Positions 49,349 through 61,825 of a stretch of 64,000 nt of DNA are shown piece after piece. The DNA is from Glandiceps talaboti (Eukaryota; Hemichordata; Enteropneusta; Spengelidae). The stretch is from NCBI RefSeq assembly GCF_964340395.1, contig NC_135561.1, positions 16,800,365 through 16,864,364 on the forward strand, read 5' to 3'. Below the pieces are notes generated by a model. That model was not told the origin of the DNA. It searched no databases and saw only the letters and a program-made list of their open reading frames with translations. Numbering within the stretch: the first letter of the stretch is position 1; each line of letters opens with the position of its first letter. The position numbers and the translations under genes are program-made.

Positions 49349-50188
49349 CAAATATTTATAACTACAGTTGTTACCCCTAAGAGCATACACATACCGACAG
49401 CATTTTAATTTGAAATTAAAAAAAGAAACAAGTAAAAATTGTAAATCTCAGGTTTTTGCCATAAAATACAATTATCTTAATTTCATTATGTTTGCTCCAG
49501 CTTATTTATATTTGCGTATTTTTGTTCCAACACTGATTATTTGACATGTGTATGTGTTCTAATTTCATCAGGTGTTAAAATAGTGTACATTTTCTATTAC
49601 TTTGTTCACTTGAGAAAAAACAAACCCTCGCTCAGTTCAAATCAAGGAAAAACAATTAGAGGTCACCACACAATCTTTAAAATTGAGGTTACAATGATAT
49701 CCAAAGTTAGCCATTTTAGAATTCAATATGGCCGACGACGACGATTGTGTTCATGGATTACATATGGCAAAGTTTGAAGCGATTTTTAAGGAGTGAAATT
49801 GGCCCATGAGACACCATACCTTAACAAGAAAAAAAAATTGCTCTCTTGTTAAACTCTTATTTTTTTATAAATCTAATTAATTTTTTTTATTTTTAGAATT
49901 GACCGAGGCCTTACTTTATCTTTCAATAAATCTCATAAGGATTTCCAACGAAATGTGTTGATCAAGATTAAGACAACTGATTTCTTTGCATATATTTTCA
50001 AAATTCAATACGTAGTCAAACATCACGTCATTCGATTTGATGTCATAAATATACCTATGAACTATCAACGCCATCACTGTGGGGACAAATTAAAATAATC
50101 AGGAAATTCCTCATCATCTAAATTAATCATTGTTATGTGAAAAGGAAAGACCAAACTTACATTAAAGGGAAAAGTATATGTATGGGTG

Positions 50189-50190
<2 letters not shown>
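49349..50190. other. Intergenic, no gene seen
   Basis: It includes TTCAATATGGCCGACGACGA near 49721, a start-like word without a convincing frame. Confidence 0.35.
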
Positions 50191-50261
<71 letters not shown>

Positions 50262-50354
50262 ATTCTATGGCCAGCGTTCGGTGACATACATGTAGGCATG
50301 AATGTATGTATCCATCCATCCATCCATCCATACATACATACATACATACATACA

Positions 50355-50385
<31 letters not shown>

Positions 50386-50390
50386 TATGT
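50191..50390. repeat. (AT)n and (CATC)n-(CATA)n microsatellites
   Basis: An AT tract at 50191-50260, then CATC and CATA units at 50310-50385. Confidence 0.95.
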
Positions 50391-50814
50391 ACACGTTTCA
50401 TTTAGCACCCGCATTTATCGTAGAGAGTGCCATGTTTTCATCATGAAATTTTAAGACGTTTGGTGGAAAACTCTATGCTTGTGGAGATAGTCAGTATAGG
50501 AAATTGATGTGGCAATAAACAGTTACATCCGTCGGTAAATGCGTACCCGTACGTAAACCGTGAAACCAGGGTTCGTTAAACTGTCTTACTGTATATACAT
50601 TAGATCTATTTCAACGTATGTATTAATAATGACATGTGATGCATTAAATCGCAGCGTCATACGAAATGTCATTCCTAAACACGTACAGTGACGTTTTGCC
50701 GTAATCTGCATGAAAACATAAACCAAGAGCCTCTGCTGCTACCGTCCCTAAAGTTGAACGTAAGAGTAATATTTATGAAGTTGAAAGATCAAATTGATGT
50801 ACACTCGGTGATTA

Positions 50815-50976
50815 CTACTGGGGCGCCAAACGGTGTTTCAGATAATAATTGCCAACAATAGCACGTACATGATCTCTAAGGAAGGTAACCAAGTGCGTCC
50901 CTCTTAATTGTCTGAGTATCTTGAGACAGTCTTCACCCCATTTAGTTAATTGACCATTTTCATTTACAACATACTC
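50815..50976 (-). CDS. Terminal exon of an unrecognised gene
   Basis: The minus-strand frame follows acceptor TCTGGCAG|GAG and reads EYVVNENGQLTKWGEDCLKI, LRQLRGTHLVTFLRDHVRAI, VGNYYLKHRLAPQ and TAG (50815-50817): 53 residues. The composition is clearly protein-like (amphipathic, Arg/Leu-rich helices, no AT-driven Ile/Asn/Lys bias). It opens on a codon boundary, matching the phase-0 donor of the exon at 51519-51625, so the two join without adjustment. No family recognised. Confidence 0.6.
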   Translation of the reverse strand, partial: EYVVNENGQLTKWGEDCLKILRQLRGTHLVTFLRDHVRAIVGNYYLKHRLAPQ

Positions 50977-51518
50977 CTGCCAGACTTACTTGGATTTTTA
51001 TTTAACATTTGCAATGACGTAAAAGCTATTCAGAACACATCATGATAGCACCATGTCAAATAACACATGTGGTATATCGTCTGAGTGACTTGAGAGATTT
51101 TTACTAATTAGGGTAAAAGTTTAGTCAAACAAGAATTTTAAAAGGACACTCTCGATAACTTCGTCACTGTAGAGCACCATCGAAAAAAACGTTTAATTAG
51201 AAGCTAGCTATAAGTACACCGTCTTACAACAGAATAGTTTATTGAACCGATGACGTCATGTCGTGGCGATAACATTTTAAGATTTCTGAACTTGTTCCTA
51301 TAGAATGAAAAGAAAGATTAGAAGGTAACGCCACTTCAAGAAATGGGGACATGTTTGTAATCTTCTCGAGAGTTAGTTTATTATTTCTCATCACACACAT
51401 TTCAAGCTATTGCTAAGACACGCCACGATACTTGCATATATATTAGATGAACAGTAAATATTCATGAATATTGGTATGGAGATGATAACGTTAAATCCTC
51501 AATCAGTTGGCGTCTTAC

Positions 51519-51625
51519 TTTAAGCGCACACATGTCTATGTTCAAGAATTCCAGAGCCATGTTGTAGGCTGCGAAGTGATGAATAGTACAGAAGTGCTCT
51601 TTTCGGAATACTCTCAACAGTGGAG
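51519..51625 (-). CDS. Internal exon of the same unrecognised gene
   Basis: An excellent acceptor (TTTCTGTTTTTTTCAG|CT) and donor (CTTAAA|GTAAGA) on the minus strand enclose 107 nt. The frame reads PLLRVFRKEHFCTIHHFAAY, NMALEFLNIDMCALK and ends exactly on a codon boundary. The phase in is 1. Joined to 50815-50976 it gives at least 88 residues of a helical, Leu/Arg/His-rich protein. Upstream exons would lie beyond 51.7 kb; none was identified. Function unknown. Confidence 0.62.
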
Positions 51626-52459
51626 CTGAAAAAAACAGAAACAATAAATTGCATCCAACCCTTCTACAACGCCAACGTTGCATAAGCCATAAAGCAATAA
51701 CGCCCTTTTAATCGCATTATTGCTTTGTGTTTGGGAAGAATATAAGTGTGAGGTGGGCGCCTTCTCTGTTGAAATAGGAAAACAACAACAGCAAAGAATA
51801 TAATCTATATTTGATTATTACATAGTTAAAATATTCAAATTAAAGTCTCACGAGGCCCACATGCTCTTCCAGAGTGACCATTTACGTCGAGTCAATACGA
51901 GACAATACAAGACATTGCATTTGTTGGTAATTATGACATATTTTACTATATTACAATTCAGTTACAACATAAATAATATGCCATGATTATTTTCAGCCCA
52001 AAAAATAGATTTATCATTTCTTCCACTGGCTCAGGTTGTTAAGAACTTCTTTCTCATCTTATTTATTATTTCTCATTGTTATGATCTTCTTTACCATGGT
52101 TTATGACATGAATTACTAGAAGTATTATGGTGCAATGTCAATCAAACTCTGCCGTATAGTCCTAGGTACATTCTTATCGGTTGATGTTTGATTGACAACT
52201 GACATTTGATAGTGATTCACGGCTTTTGATTTTATGTGACTAACAATTAATGGGTACCTCAGCAATGGTGTCAAAATGTCCTATTATCAGTGCCAAATTC
52301 GTCGTACTTGGATGGAAAAGTTTGTATCGAAAGATGAGGTCAAGTCATTTATCGAATCGGGACAGAGTCATCGCATCACCTGCAGGGAAACGTATTTGTT
52401 TGTGTTTGTATACACGATAATAAAAAATCAATCAATATCATTTTTTTTGTATCGTGTAT
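51626..52459. other. Probable intron or intergenic
   Basis: A 64-codon plus-strand frame (52276-52470, MSYYQCQIRRTWMEKF...) has no recognised motif. No further exon of the minus-strand gene was found. Confidence 0.35.
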
Positions 52460-53050
52460 ACAAACTCTGAAGACCTTTTTCAACCTTGCCAGAAAGCACC
52501 CATTAAATCACCATGCTTTTGCAGATGACAACCAATTATACAAGGAAACCATGATCGGTCAAAGTGATCCAACTATCGATACTATGCAAAACTATATTAA
52601 TGTTATGAAAAAGTGGATGACATCTAATAAACTCCAGTTAAATGATAGTAAAATAGAAGCAAACACTAATATGTTGCCACCCAGACTACCTGCTAAATCA
52701 TCCCTCCCTCCTTCTATATGCTTTGTTGAATGCCAATATAATTTTCGCAACTAGTGTCAAAGACGTTAGAGTCACACTTGATTCTAATTAGAATATGCAA
52801 AGCTGCATGCATTCAACTCTATCCACAAGCTACTGAAACCCCTGTTTCTGCATTTGTTCTGTCTCGCTTAGACTAGTGTAACTGTCTCCTTTCTGGTTGC
52901 CCTTTATAGATAGGTTGCAAAGAGTTTAGAATTACGCCGCACGTCTTGTCTAGATCTGCAATGCTAAAAGGTGTGACCATGTTCCACCTATCTTGTAACA
53001 ACTTCACTGGTTACCTATCATTTATCGTATTCACCTTATGGGTTCTAGAC
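52460..53050 (+). pseudogene. LINE reverse transcriptase fragment A (CR1/jockey-like)
   Basis: NHHAFADDNQLYKE holds the RT catalytic FADD box (usually YADD). It is followed by KKWMTSNKLQLNDSK, VKDVRVTLDSN, a damaged LDYCN-like block, RLQRV.NYAARLV and the CDHV...QLHWLPI-type C-terminal block near 52970-53020. The order is correct for the palm-to-C-terminus of a CR1/jockey-like ORF2. Stops and frameshifts make it a relic. Confidence 0.8.
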
Positions 53051-53080
53051 TGCTTGCTAGATGGGCATCAGTCTGTCTGG

Positions 53081-53950
53081 CATCAGTCTGGACACAGGTT
53101 ATCCAAACCAATCATTTTGAATACTGGTGCTCCACAGGGAGGCGCTCTGTCATCGTTATTGTAAAATTTATCTGTTCACGAACGACGGTGTATCTAATGA
53201 CGAAGAAGTAAAGCTACTCAAGTTTGCTGATGACACCACTATTGAATTATATAATCTCGTTACAATCTCGAATTAAACGTCCATACAAACTGAAGATATG
53301 GTTGTTGACTTTTGCAAAGAAAAAAAAAACGGTTATTGAACCACTTGAAATAAATGAGCAATCTATCGAAATGGAATTGACTGCTTTAAATTTCTTGGCA
53401 ATGTCAAGTTCAATTAAATGGGAAAGTAATACAACTGCAAGTGCCAAAAATGCACGCCAGCGCAAGTTCTTTGTGAGATAACCATAGCCAAGGTGTAGTG
53501 CGTTTTTTATATAGCAGTAGTTGATAGTGTTTTCATTTTCTTCATTACTGTTTGACATGGCAGTGTCCCAAAATATAGACCAGCCTTGAGAAAATAGTCT
53601 CTATTGAATTATTAGGTTATGCTCGTTTGTCTGAGAAATGCAAAACGCATCATTGCAGACATATGTCAAACCAAGCATATAACATTTTTGAAATCTTCCC
53701 TATGGGAAATGTTTTAGGTCATTCAGACCAAGAAGTGTACGTTCTAAGAATAGCTCTTATCCAAGAGTAATCCATGTTCAGAATATTAAAATTTGTGACA
53801 TTGTATTGTATTGTATTATATTGTATTGTAAATGTATGTGTATGTATGTATGTATGTATGTATGTATGTATGTTTTGCCATTTTCTTTTTGATATTTAGC
53901 AACGCCATTATTGTCAGGCTTTACAGTGGTTTTAGTTAATTAATAAAGCC
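53081..53950 (+). pseudogene. LINE reverse transcriptase fragment B with 3' end (L2/CR1-like)
   Basis: NTGAPQGGALSSLL (53119-53160) and, in another frame, KFADDTTI near 53220 are RT motifs B and C. Next come DFCKEKKTVIEPLEI, FLAMSSSIKWESNTTASAKN, ARQRKFF and a GHSDQEV/RPRSVRSKNSSYPR-like block. The 3' UTR has (ATTGT)n at 53800-53830, a (GTAT)n run, TTTAGCAACGCC and ends AATAAAG (53942-53948). Many frame breaks. It has its own FADD box, so it is a different element from fragment A. Confidence 0.8.
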
Positions 53951-54815
53951 TTCTCCAATAACCAAATACCCAATCTGTGAATCCACTTTTCCTCTTACCA
54001 TACTGTAAATATATTTCCATTTTCATTGTGCGCCTCCTCGAGCTCTGTTTGCAGAGATTTGGAGCTCTATATAATTCTGATGTATCACTGATGTTGTTAC
54101 TCATCCTTCAAATCCGTGAACCATAAATCGCTTTCAAACCACGGTGGGGGCGCCCAGAATGAACCTTACACTATAAAGTGCTTCAAAGAATTTATCTGAT
54201 GTCAGCTGCCAACAGACCAATTATCAACAAAAAGATTGTTCAGAATGACATCATTAAATAGCCAACATCTTGGGAGGACTTGAACGCGTGGCAGTGCTTT
54301 TTGTTAATTACAGGAATAAGTCTGAAAAAATAGTAGTCTTGGGGGGGGGGGACGACCAACAGTGATTACAGTAATTTAATCTTTCAGTAACAGGAGTCGA
54401 TCTAAAACCCTTAATGAACTGACAAATTGGAGAAAAAGTGCTCTAGGCTAAGTGCACTGTCACTGTATATTTCATCACATAACGATTACATAAGTCAGAT
54501 GTGATACTAAGTAATGGCAAGTCAAACAAAGGTTTGGGTTAGTTAGGGTTTCTCTCTGGTCGTGCCCTGAATCTAAAATGCCCTGGATACAATAACGAGG
54601 ATTGTTACCGTTTCAACATTCGTTCGTTATTAATTTTGTTTTCATCACATAGCGTCCGGTATACATGTAGCCACCTCCCCCGACAATGATGTTGCAATGT
54701 CCATATTATCAGACTAATTCAGTTGTTGAGACTTCCTATATTTAAATAAAATAAATTCAATAAGTCACCATTTAACAGACATGTTACATTGTTTGAGTGC
54801 TGGCACTGTATAAAC
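53951..54815. other. Intergenic, no gene seen
   Basis: A G-tract at 54341-54350. No supported exon. Confidence 0.4.
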
Positions 54816-54819
54816 AAAT

Positions 54820-54886
54820 TGATTGATTGATTGACTGACTGACTGACTGAGTGGTTGGCTGGTTGGTTGGTTGGTTGGTTGGTTGG

Positions 54887-54951
<65 letters not shown>

Positions 54952-54955
54952 CGAT
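54820..54955. repeat. (GATT)n-(GACT)n-(GGTT)n microsatellite
   Basis: Blocks of GATT, GACT, GGTT and GATT again, directly before the MITE at 54990. Confidence 0.95.
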
Positions 54956-54989
54956 TGACTGTTTAACTTGTTGACCTAAACTAAGCTGA

Positions 54990-55315
54990 GGGACGATCGC
55001 ACAATCTCGCACAAGCTCAATAAACGTGTCCTCCCCTGCGAGAGAGAGGCTCACAAGTGCGACATCGACACGTTTATATGTGATGTAAACCACGTTGTAA
55101 TGTGTAGCGGTCACACCACTACGTATACGATCGATCTAATATTTTTTTTTTAAAAACATGATAATAGTAAAGATACTTGCATACTAACGGAAACCAAGCA
55201 CAGTATATCATATTCGAAGTAAATTTAATTAATTCCAATTGTCAACATATCAAAATTTGGCGAAAATGAAGTTCAGCAATAGCATTGAGCTTGAGTGACA
55301 TTACGCGATCGTCCC
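54990..55315. mobile_element. MITE with GGGACGATCG ends, copy 2 (326 bp)
   Basis: The left TIR GGGACGATCGCACAATCTC and the right complement GGGACGATCGCGTAATGTC match. The interior words CACAAGTGCGACATCGACAC and GCGGTCACACCACTA are shared with the copy at 20918-21386. Confidence 0.7.
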
Positions 55316-56180
55316 TCAATTAAAATTATCACGATTTACACGGCATAACATTTGACGCCCTTCTACCTCAAGAGGCTTCAAAACCGATGTATCGTAAACG
55401 TTGTTTTTCGTTTAATCATAACGCATGTTAATTTCCTTTGGGACTTGTCCTATGATACAAACACGAGGACTAGATTGAATCGTGTGACCCTGAATGACCT
55501 TATTGAAAAAATACAATTACTAGAAAGAAGGCCAAACATTAAACAGAGAAAACGTATTTCCTTTCTAAGCCACCAATGTTTTTTTTCCTGGTAGTTCGTA
55601 GAATAAACTTATTTTAACGTGCACCGTTCTACTAAGAGATGTTTGTTGTTGAGGAATTGCTTCGACCGTGATAAAAGATAACACTCGCCAGTCACAACAC
55701 ATCCGTGATGGTTTGGTGAGTTGTACATTAGAAGTAGTAAATGAAGACAATTTTACGTGATGTAGACAAACACAATATGCAGACTGAACTGTATACATTC
55801 AATTTGCAGTTTGAAAAGACTCGGTCTTTCTAGAATGGGGTAATTTTTTTTTAATTTGCAAGACAATTTACAAAGAAATACCTTCTCATCATTCTATCAT
55901 TTTGACGGTATAAAAGTGCATCGGAAACAGTGCATTTTTAAAAAAATTTATCCATACCACATAAACCTCTATAAATTACTATAAAACACACGGAATTACT
56001 AACAACGTACATCTTTTCTTTTTTGTATCAAATGAGATGGCATTTGTGTGTATACTTCTACATAGAACTAGGAATCCAGCACAGCTCTATGACAGTTTTT
56101 ATTTACGTTATACTTGAGTATAAACCGATCCCCATGCCTTTAATTATCATTGGGGCGGACGGGGAGGTCAGTAGATAGGT
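55316..56180. other. Intergenic, no gene seen
   Basis: No supported exon. Frames at 55352-55798 lack motifs. Confidence 0.4.
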
Positions 56181-56197
56181 AGGTGGGTATTTAGATT

Positions 56198-56198
<1 letters not shown>

Positions 56199-56234
<36 letters not shown>

Positions 56235-56303
56235 GGACGGACGGACGAAGGGACGATCAGACAGACAGACAGACATACAGGTAGGGTAAGGTAGACAGGC
56301 CGC

Positions 56304-56351
<48 letters not shown>

Positions 56352-56530
56352 CAGTATGTATGTATGTATGTATGTATGTATGTTTGTATGTATGTATGTA
56401 CGTACGTACGTACGTACGTTACGTACGCACGCACGCACGCACGCACGCACGCACGTACGTACGTACGTATGTACGTACGTACGTATGTATGTATGTATGT
56501 ATGTATGTATGTATGTATGTATGTATGTGT
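56199..56530. repeat. Mosaic microsatellite: CAGA, CGGA, AG, GTAT, ACGT, GCAC units
   Basis: At least eight successive tracts, including self-complementary (ACGT)n on both sides of (GCAC)n at 56398-56484. It is rich in CpG, unlike the rest of the window. Confidence 0.95.
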
Positions 56531-57225
56531 CCGTGTGCTCTACATTATACGATAACAATTAACATGATGACATAATATTAAGTGAGGTTATTCATGTCGT
56601 ACGTAAAATTGAAAATCCACGAAGCCGCACAGTTGTCACGCCTGAAAAAATCAATATACTATTCTAGAGCCGAATCCGTTGAATATGTCATTCATTCCAC
56701 AATTGATGTCACATATAGTGTTTCATCAATCCCTGACATATTTTAGTGAACTGCTTTCTTGTAAAATATCAAGCCGTAACATCATTTATATCTTAAGTTT
56801 ACGATCACGTATGACCAAGCATGTGCAAGCAGCTGCTAACCAGCTAGCAATGCCACGGGCAGTTACTAAACAATTTAAAAACGAAGGGTTTTTCTTTCTC
56901 GAGAACGTTGGTCGAATAGAAACTTCTGATATACTGATATCGAAGCCAGTCAACATTTCCATGCATAACGCAGTATTATTCTTGTCTGTATTGTCAATTT
57001 GTATTTTCCGTCCAGTTCAATAATCGTACAATGCCACAACTCCACTTGTCTCATATGAAACTTTTGGCTATTCATTTTGTTTTACGGACACTTTGGTGAA
57101 GATGAGGTCTTCGCAAAAGACTCTTACCCCTCAAATACTTTACTTCTATGGGAATGAATGGAGACATGATTTTAAAGAAATTGGTGGCAATAGATAAATA
57201 GTACAAAATGTATGTTAATGCAGGA
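56531..57225. other. Intergenic, low-confidence frame
   Basis: A 114-codon frame (56679-57023) has a mixed composition but no motif or splice support. Confidence 0.3.
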
Positions 57226-58275
57226 AATCGCTGATTTTCGATAATTCAACCTGATGATCAGAATCAAAGCCAAGGGTCACCGTCTCAAAAGAAAGTTTGA
57301 ACCTGGCAGTGTGGGGTTAGACACTTGAATGTAGTCTCTTGTGTATTTTGTTTTTGACTTAATTGGTAAATCATGAGTGTTCACTTTAAATATGGTTGCC
57401 ATTGAGTAAAAAGTGATATGATCATAAACAATGTAAGTATGTGTTTATCTGGTTCTGTATTATCTATATACATGATCTAAAAGACATTAGCCACGCATAA
57501 TTGCCAGAATGTGTCTGCAATATGCAAGTAATAGCTGGTCTACCTGTACGTCAAGATAAAAGTCAATGGTCACTCATTCATTCAAGAAAGCTTCCATGTG
57601 ATAATATGGGGTTAGACACTTGAATACAGTCTATGCATTGGAGTTTTTCAGTTATGCAGTACTATAATGATGTTTCATTATAAATATGGATGACACTCTT
57701 TGAAGCTTAACACTGACGCCATGAGGGATGGCCCTCTCTGGACCTCTTGGGAGACAAGTGTTTAGCATACACTTAAAGAACTATCCAGTACAAATACAGA
57801 TTATGTTTTAAAAACGCGGTAAAACATTACATGAGCTCAAAGAACAATGCTTATGTAGAGTTCATCTCTTCAACAATACTTGTAAACTGATTTATGAGAA
57901 ATTAGCAATATTTAAATACTACAATGTGTCTATACATAAGCAAGAACTCACTTGATTTTGATAATTGACCATGAAGGTCATGGTCAAAGTCTTAAAAAAG
58001 AAGTTTGTACCTAATTATACAGGGATATACACTCGAGTGAAGTCTATATATTATAGCTTTTGAGTTATATAGTAAGTATTGTTTTTTAAATACAAATAAG
58101 ACCACCATTGTTCACATTTGCATATATCGCAAACCAAAGAGACGTGCATATGTGCCACGTCATATGTCACTATGAGCTAGGTATGAATGAAATTGCATAT
58201 TGCAGGTTTTGAGACATGACGGACGCACAGACGAAGCGAGCCCATTGTACTAGCACCCTCTTCGTGGAGCTAACA
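57226..58275 (+). mobile_element. Element with three diverged ~0.3-0.4-kb tandem units and a conserved tail
   Basis: Each unit has a GATAATT...GGTCA-type start, AAGAAAGTTTG-like middle and GGGGTTAGACACTTGAATG-like word (57313, 57608, about 58021). The last unit runs into a unique tail with GAGACATGACGGACGCACAG, ACGAAGCGAGCCC and CCTCTTCGTGGAGCTAACAA (to 58274). It has no coding capacity. Confidence 0.6.
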
Positions 58276-59003
58276 AGTGGTGTATAGCGTTCTCTTTAAT
58301 CGTAACGGTCTCAGTCACTGGTGTTGGGCAAGTATCACGATTTGATGCTCAAACTGTATACAGCTTAATTACGTGGTTTGATCTCTCCTGTAGCTATGGA
58401 TAGAACATCACTTTACCATGGTGGTGTACAGTACGACTGTCAATTACATCATTATCTAGTAAGTATACGAGAAATGTCTCTTGTCAAAACATTAGGGCTA
58501 GAAATAAATGAATATTAAAGAAAGAATATCAGTGAAAAATGAGAATGTATACGACATACAAGCTTATCTTATAGTTCAAACTTCCAATGCGGGAGGTGTA
58601 CCATAGAAATAAGTTGACAAAAAGTGTCAATACAGCCTATGGTAATCTAAAACCTTACAATGTATTTCCTTTATCCCATATATATGAGCAAAATCATACT
58701 GAGTTTAAACTAAAGTCTTCCTCGATCTGTGACAATCAGTCTAACAGTTGACGTTGACGTTAAGAGGAGAGTGAAATGTCCATATTTAACCTAAATGTTC
58801 GAAATTAGTGGAATTAAACTGGCGACACGTCTTTCCCTATCAACTCAAATATATCCCGCAATTGTACAAATCTAAATAGATATAATGCATTTTTAAAAAC
58901 AATTCAGTCAGTCAGTATGTCAGTCTGTATATCTGTCTACCTGCCTGTTTCTCCCTTTATCTCTATATATCTCTATATCTGTCACAATTACTATCTGCCT
59001 GCA

Positions 59004-59004
<1 letters not shown>
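58276..59004. other. Intergenic, no gene seen
   Basis: No supported feature. Confidence 0.4.
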
Positions 59005-59038
<34 letters not shown>

Positions 59039-59118
59039 ATGTCTGTCTGTATGTATGTATGTATGTATGTATGTATGTATGTATGTATGTATGTATGTAT
59101 GTATGTATGTATGTATGT
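59005..59118. repeat. (GTCT)n-(GTAT)n microsatellite
   Basis: GTCT units change to GTAT units at about 59038. Confidence 0.95.
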
Positions 59119-59575
59119 CTACTTTGAATTTAATGTCTTTTAAGGCTGGAATATGTCACATCAAATTGTGGGCATATCTTTCAAACAAATTAGTGTAATG
59201 CATTTAATCAAATGCACTATTATATATCATTTCGTATATATCCACTGAAGTGTGTAAAATATGCTTTCATTATGATCATGATATACTGTGAAATGATGTT
59301 TTGTACAGCATGACTGATTTAACTGAATGGGATGTCTCATTACACTCAAATGCAATTTCCCTAATGTTAAATTCAAATCAAGAGGTTATCCCCTGTTATT
59401 AAATTCTTTTCGACCCCAGGTTTAGCAGCGATCAAAACAAAAGTAATTGCCCCAAACCATATGAATGCTAACTCATCTAATTTCAGCTGTGTGCTTTTAT
59501 GCTTGCCAAATTGATATTTCAGGAGAATTGAATATGCCCTGGTGTTTCACTTTTGAGACACAATGACCTTGTTTA

Positions 59576-59609
<34 letters not shown>

Positions 59610-61734
59610 ACTTAAACGGCAAAGTAAATTATGATTATCATTATAGTGGTGCCGTGCAATGCGGATGTTGAAATAGTGGTACAGGGCTGGTTATCAGTTT
59701 TTAATGCCATCAAAATCGCCACGTCCATACGTATTTCTCATACACTGTAAAAATAATAGCAATGCTTTATCACTTTTATTTGTTTTTTTAATTATTCGCT
59801 TATTTGTTTGTTTGTTTGTTTGTTTGTTTGAAATGTCGTCATTCAGTACGTCACTTCGAAATACTTGGTGGCACTCTGCACAGGATTCCATAAAAAATCA
59901 TGCTTCTCGTTGAACAGATGTGTTAATAAGAACATGCCCTATATATGAACGTGGATGTCTCGTTAGAGCTATAAATCAGCGATCATAAAACCTGCTATGA
60001 TGTTAAATAGCCTTGAACAACATCACCTTATCAAATTGAATGTGTAACTTTATTATCCAACGATGAATAATTGATTGTGCGGCTTCACCCTAAACTACAA
60101 TCAATTAATCGAAATGTATTATGATAATTACTATGATATACAATGAGCCACACTCACAAAAGATCAATACTTTTTAGATTAAAACGTGTCATAAAATCCA
60201 CAGTATTGGGAATAAGCAAAACATTACATCGGGTTAGCCTGTAGGCCGAGAATTTGAAACTGTTCACAGAACCAGTCACACTCATGATCACGTTATGGGT
60301 GTTTGAGTAGGGGGAGTAATTCCTCATAATTACCATCCTCGCGTTACCTCCCCTTCAGAACACGTTGACAGATGTACAAAAAAATACTCTGGACATAAAT
60401 TGCACCTGAAAACTAAAAATAATAGATCTTTGATATTTTTATACCTAGAGGATTTGGTTTCAAAATGATCACGACGGCACATATACTTTCCACTATTCCA
60501 TAACAATGTCGATAATTGCACAGTCATGATAGGTTTTGAATTTTTTTTATATAAATATATTTTGATAAATGCACCAACGGGCAAATTTGTCAAACGGGAT
60601 TAGCACTTCATCGGGTAAAATTGGTCAATGAAGTATCACCAAAAAGAGGCTGTGAAAGTCACTGTGTAGCCACAGTTGGGGTGGAGAGGAGTTAAAATGT
60701 CAGTACATACCACATTGATAATTCAATATGAGTTTCATTAGCAGCATTACGATTGCTTACAAATGCAACGACAGAAATCATGTGATTACACTTCGTATCA
60801 ATCATAAATATAGTCTTATGATAAGAAATGATACACTGTAGTTTGAAGACAGATCTCCTAGAATATTGAGTAGAATATGATACCTGGATATGCCTACATT
60901 TAAAGTAGAGGTTATTTTCCAGTCGTAAACCGTTTCAGAAGTTAATGTAGAAAACAGTACCATGGCCATGACATGTCATGTCAGGACCGGACCGATTCAG
61001 ATCGACTCGACTATATCGCAGAAAAATAATGACTAATGACTCTTATGATGTTTCGCTCCTTAATTTCAAATTCAACTGTCATTCCCACGAATATATTTAC
61101 TACGTGGTAAAGAAACTTATCGACAACAACATCTATAGGATGGCTATAACATTTCAATCATATGCAATGACGTATGCTCTTTTCGGTTCTTGAGTTCATT
61201 AACAGCACTAAATGATCAAGACGGACTTAGAAATCACATACACAAATGGCAGCAATAATAGATATACTTTCTCAACGATGAACACGTTCTTGAATTCTTA
61301 GTCTACGGTTTGTGAAGCAAAACAATTTAGTTCAAAAATATATCTCCGAATTGAACTTAATTAAAATTGCTTAAAAGAGTAAATCATAGGAAATGCCATA
61401 GGGTTCATCGGTGGTTTTAATGTGTCTTAATGGGCGCGGACAAATTTAATTGACAAATTCAGAGATGAAAGTAACCTGTTGTGAGTTAACGGATGAGGAT
61501 CGGGTATTTATTTTAGATATTTTAATTCTTAATTCTTTATCATGGCTTCATACAATGAAACATCAATGTGAAAAAGTAAAGACCGGGTCCTTGTTTATAA
61601 CTCAATACATTGCAAACTATGAAGGGAAAAAATGTGTATAATGTGTGTTATGGTAGGTACAACAACAAATTTTTAGCACATTCTTTAGCTTTTTGCAATG
61701 TATTGATGTACACCCATAGACTTGGTGAATGCTG
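59119..61734. other. Intergenic, minor repeats and weak frames
   Basis: (CA)n at 59579-59606 and (TTTG)n at 59805-59830. Frames at 60978-61193 and 61450-61641 follow possible acceptors (GATTCAG, AAATTCAG) but have no recognised motif and no partner exons. Confidence 0.35.
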
Positions 61735-61825
61735 AAAAAGGAAGCCATGATAAAATTGTGTTTTACAAATTAAAAATCTAAAATAAATACCACAATCCTC
61801 ATCCATATTGCCACTTTAAGTGTCA
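61735..61825 (+). repeat. Dispersed repeat, partner at 39.3 kb
   Basis: AAGGAAGCCATGATAAAATT and AAATAAATACC align with 39361-39445 in the same orientation. Confidence 0.6.

Noticed and set aside
52276-52470. Exon MSYYQCQIRRTWMEKF...
   Set aside because: It reads like protein, but no donor, partner exon or family could be supported. It may be LINE-derived.
56679-57023. 114-codon gene
   Set aside because: An open frame of plausible composition, but without a motif, splice sites or a duplicate to support it.
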